A DNA stretch of 6,602 bases from Candidatus Hydrogenedentota bacterium (GTDB lineage Bacteria; Hydrogenedentota; Hydrogenedentia; Hydrogenedentales; SLHB01): positions 1-6,602 of the forward strand of contig JAKJDA010000172.1 of assembly GCA_022706165.1 (NCBI GenBank), read 5' to 3'. Numbering within the stretch: position 1 is the stretch's first letter; every line of letters starts with the position of its first letter. The notes below the pieces were generated by a model. The model was given only the letters and a program-made list of their open reading frames with translations, was not told the DNA's origin and ran no database searches. Made by a program: the position numbers and the translations under genes. Below are positions 5,749 to 6,602 of the stretch, piece by piece.

Positions 5749-6218
5749 GCAAGACCGCTTTGTTCGGAGTTGATCTTCGGGTCCGCCGGGAAGCCACGGG
5801 CTTGAGCCTGGACGAGGTGTCCCACAAGCTCCGGATACCGTCTGCGTATCTCGAGTCCATCGAGACGGGCGATTTCCGTTCGTTGCCCGCCTCGTGTTAT
5901 GGACTGGGCTTTTTGCGCACGTATTGCCTGTATTTGGGATTGGATCCGGAACCGTATCTCGATCACTATCGCGCTTTGGGGAAGCAAGCCGCAAGGACTG
6001 TCCGGGACGCTTCGCTCCATTCGAGCGCCGCGGGAAGGCCTCGTTGGATGAACGAGGCGATCACGTGGGCGATCGTGTGCGCTATTTTTGCATTTGGGTG
6101 GCTTTCCTATACGGTCGTATGCCGTCCGACGTCTGAGCCTTCCGATACGCGCGTCCGGGCGGAAAGCCTCGACGATGGGATGGTGGTGCCGCCGCCCGTT
6201 CCCGCTTCCCTGCGTTAA
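5745..6218 (+). CDS. Short RodZ-like membrane-anchored helix-turn-helix protein
   Basis: The 157-residue protein has an N-terminal HTH of the RodZ type at about residues 7-75. 'LRVRREATGLSLDEVSHKLRI' is followed by 'YLESIETGDFRSLPAS' and 'YGLGFLRTYCLYLGLDP', the last matching the 'F-x-x-G-(Y/F)-(I/L)-R-x-Y' segment of RodZ. One transmembrane helix lies near 105-125 ('AITWAIVCAIFAFGWLSYTVV'), leaving about 30 proline-rich residues outside. In RodZ the cytoplasmic HTH binds MreB and links the elongation machinery to the membrane. Canonical RodZ also has a periplasmic beta domain of about 100 residues, which is missing here, as it is in several short RodZ forms. The ATG overlaps the ftsK stop by 4 bases, with GAGG at 5737-5740 inside ftsK. 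The position between ftsK and pgsA matches ymfM in Bacillus. Direct action on cell shape is inferred, and a membrane-bound transcription regulator is the alternative. Confidence 0.82.
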   Translation: MSKTALFGVDLRVRREATGLSLDEVSHKLRIPSAYLESIETGDFRSLPASCYGLGFLRTYCLYLGLDPEPYLDHYRALGKQAARTVRDASLHSSAAGRPRWMNEAITWAIVCAIFAFGWLSYTVVCRPTSEPSDTRVRAESLDDGMVVPPPVPASLR

Positions 6219-6301
6219 CGCGAGGATGGAAACGGGGTGCCCGGTCGGTCGCGGGTTGCGGCTTTGGCAGGTGTGGGGGTGACGCGCGTGGAATGGGCAA
6301 A

Positions 6302-6602
6302 ATGAATCTCGCTAATCGATTGACGCTCGCCAGGATGTTGATGGTTCCCCTGTTCGTCGTTCTGATGTCGTTTCCGCGCACGATATTTCTTGTGTTGGCG
6401 TATGCGGTGTTCACGGCGGCGACGGTGACCGATTACTATGACGGCAAGATCGCTCGTTCCCGGAACGAGGTGACGAGTTTTGGCAAGCTCCTTGATCCGG
6501 TGGCCGACAAGATGCTGTTGTCCGCGGCGTTCGTCATGCTCATGGAGCTGGATGTGTTGTGGATACCCGGCTGGACGGTCGTGGTGATTTTGGCGCGCGA
6601 GT
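6302..6602 (+). CDS. pgsA: CDP-diacylglycerol-glycerol-3-phosphate 3-phosphatidyltransferase (3' partial)
   Basis: The frame is open to the window edge and encodes the first 100 residues. The CDP-alcohol phosphotransferase signature is complete: D44-x2-D47-G48-x2-A51-R52-x8-G61-x3-D65-x3-D69 in 'DYYDGKIAR' and 'GKLLDPVADK'. The aspartates bind the metal ions and the CDP substrate. The N-terminus 'MNLANRLTLARMLMVPLFVV' is the usual PgsA opening, with a first membrane helix. The enzyme joins CDP-diacylglycerol and glycerol-3-phosphate at the membrane to make phosphatidylglycerol phosphate, the committed step to phosphatidylglycerol and cardiolipin. I chose the ATG at 6302 because it gives the family-standard start, with GGA nine bases upstream; an in-frame ATG at 6293 would add three residues. 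The gene follows the RodZ-like gene after 83 bases with no visible promoter or terminator between. PgsA is favoured over other CDP-alcohol transferases by its N-terminus and by gene order. Confidence 0.93.
   Translation, partial: MNLANRLTLARMLMVPLFVVLMSFPRTIFLVLAYAVFTAATVTDYYDGKIARSRNEVTSFGKLLDPVADKMLLSAAFVMLMELDVLWIPGWTVVVILARE

Noticed and set aside
3433..5994. Long minus-strand open frame of 853 codons opposite ftsK
   Set aside because: It is the antisense shadow of ftsK and the RodZ-like gene; the product is rich in Arg, His and Gln, as expected from reverse reading of GC-rich codons, with no recognisable domain.

Overview
This is a GC-rich bacterial window with no RNA genes, CRISPR array or insertion sequence that I can see. 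The cell type suggested is an ordinary divided, walled bacterium, because the right half is a housekeeping block for division, cell shape and membrane lipids. The left edge carries the tail of a probable sulfatase and a small dehydratase/radical SAM operon. Sulfatases of this kind are abundant in Planctomycetes, Verrucomicrobia, Lentisphaerae and Hydrogenedentes-type lineages, so such an origin is possible, but nothing in the window fixes the phylum.

Layout. (1) Positions 1-341, plus strand: the C-terminal end of an alkaline-phosphatase-superfamily hydrolase, most likely a sulfatase. (2) Positions 334-2710, minus strand: a tight four-gene operon, read right to left. It encodes a stand-alone HD-domain protein of the Ppx/GppA C-terminal type, a FabZ/ApeI-like hotdog dehydratase, a radical SAM protein and a second, divergent ApeP-like hotdog protein. 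The first three genes overlap or touch and the fourth follows after 55 bases with its own strong ribosome binding site. (3) Positions 2711-3231: a divergent intergenic region of about 520 bases with no convincing gene, several short inverted repeats and a good sigma-70-type promoter firing to the right. (4) Positions 3232 to the window end, plus strand: ftsK, a short RodZ-like membrane HTH protein overlapping it by 4 bases, and the start of pgsA.

How the genes fit together. ftsK, the RodZ-like gene and pgsA look like one rightward transcript for chromosome segregation at the septum, cell shape and anionic phospholipid synthesis; the same order of functions is familiar from the spoIIIE-ymfM-pgsA region of Bacillus. 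The leftward operon pairs two different hotdog proteins, as the ApeI/ApeP dehydratases are paired in aryl polyene clusters, but here they flank a radical SAM enzyme and no ketosynthase, ketoreductase or carrier protein is in the window. It is the least explained part of the sequence and the best candidate for an undescribed acyl-chain-modifying module. That function is inference from family resemblance and gene order only.
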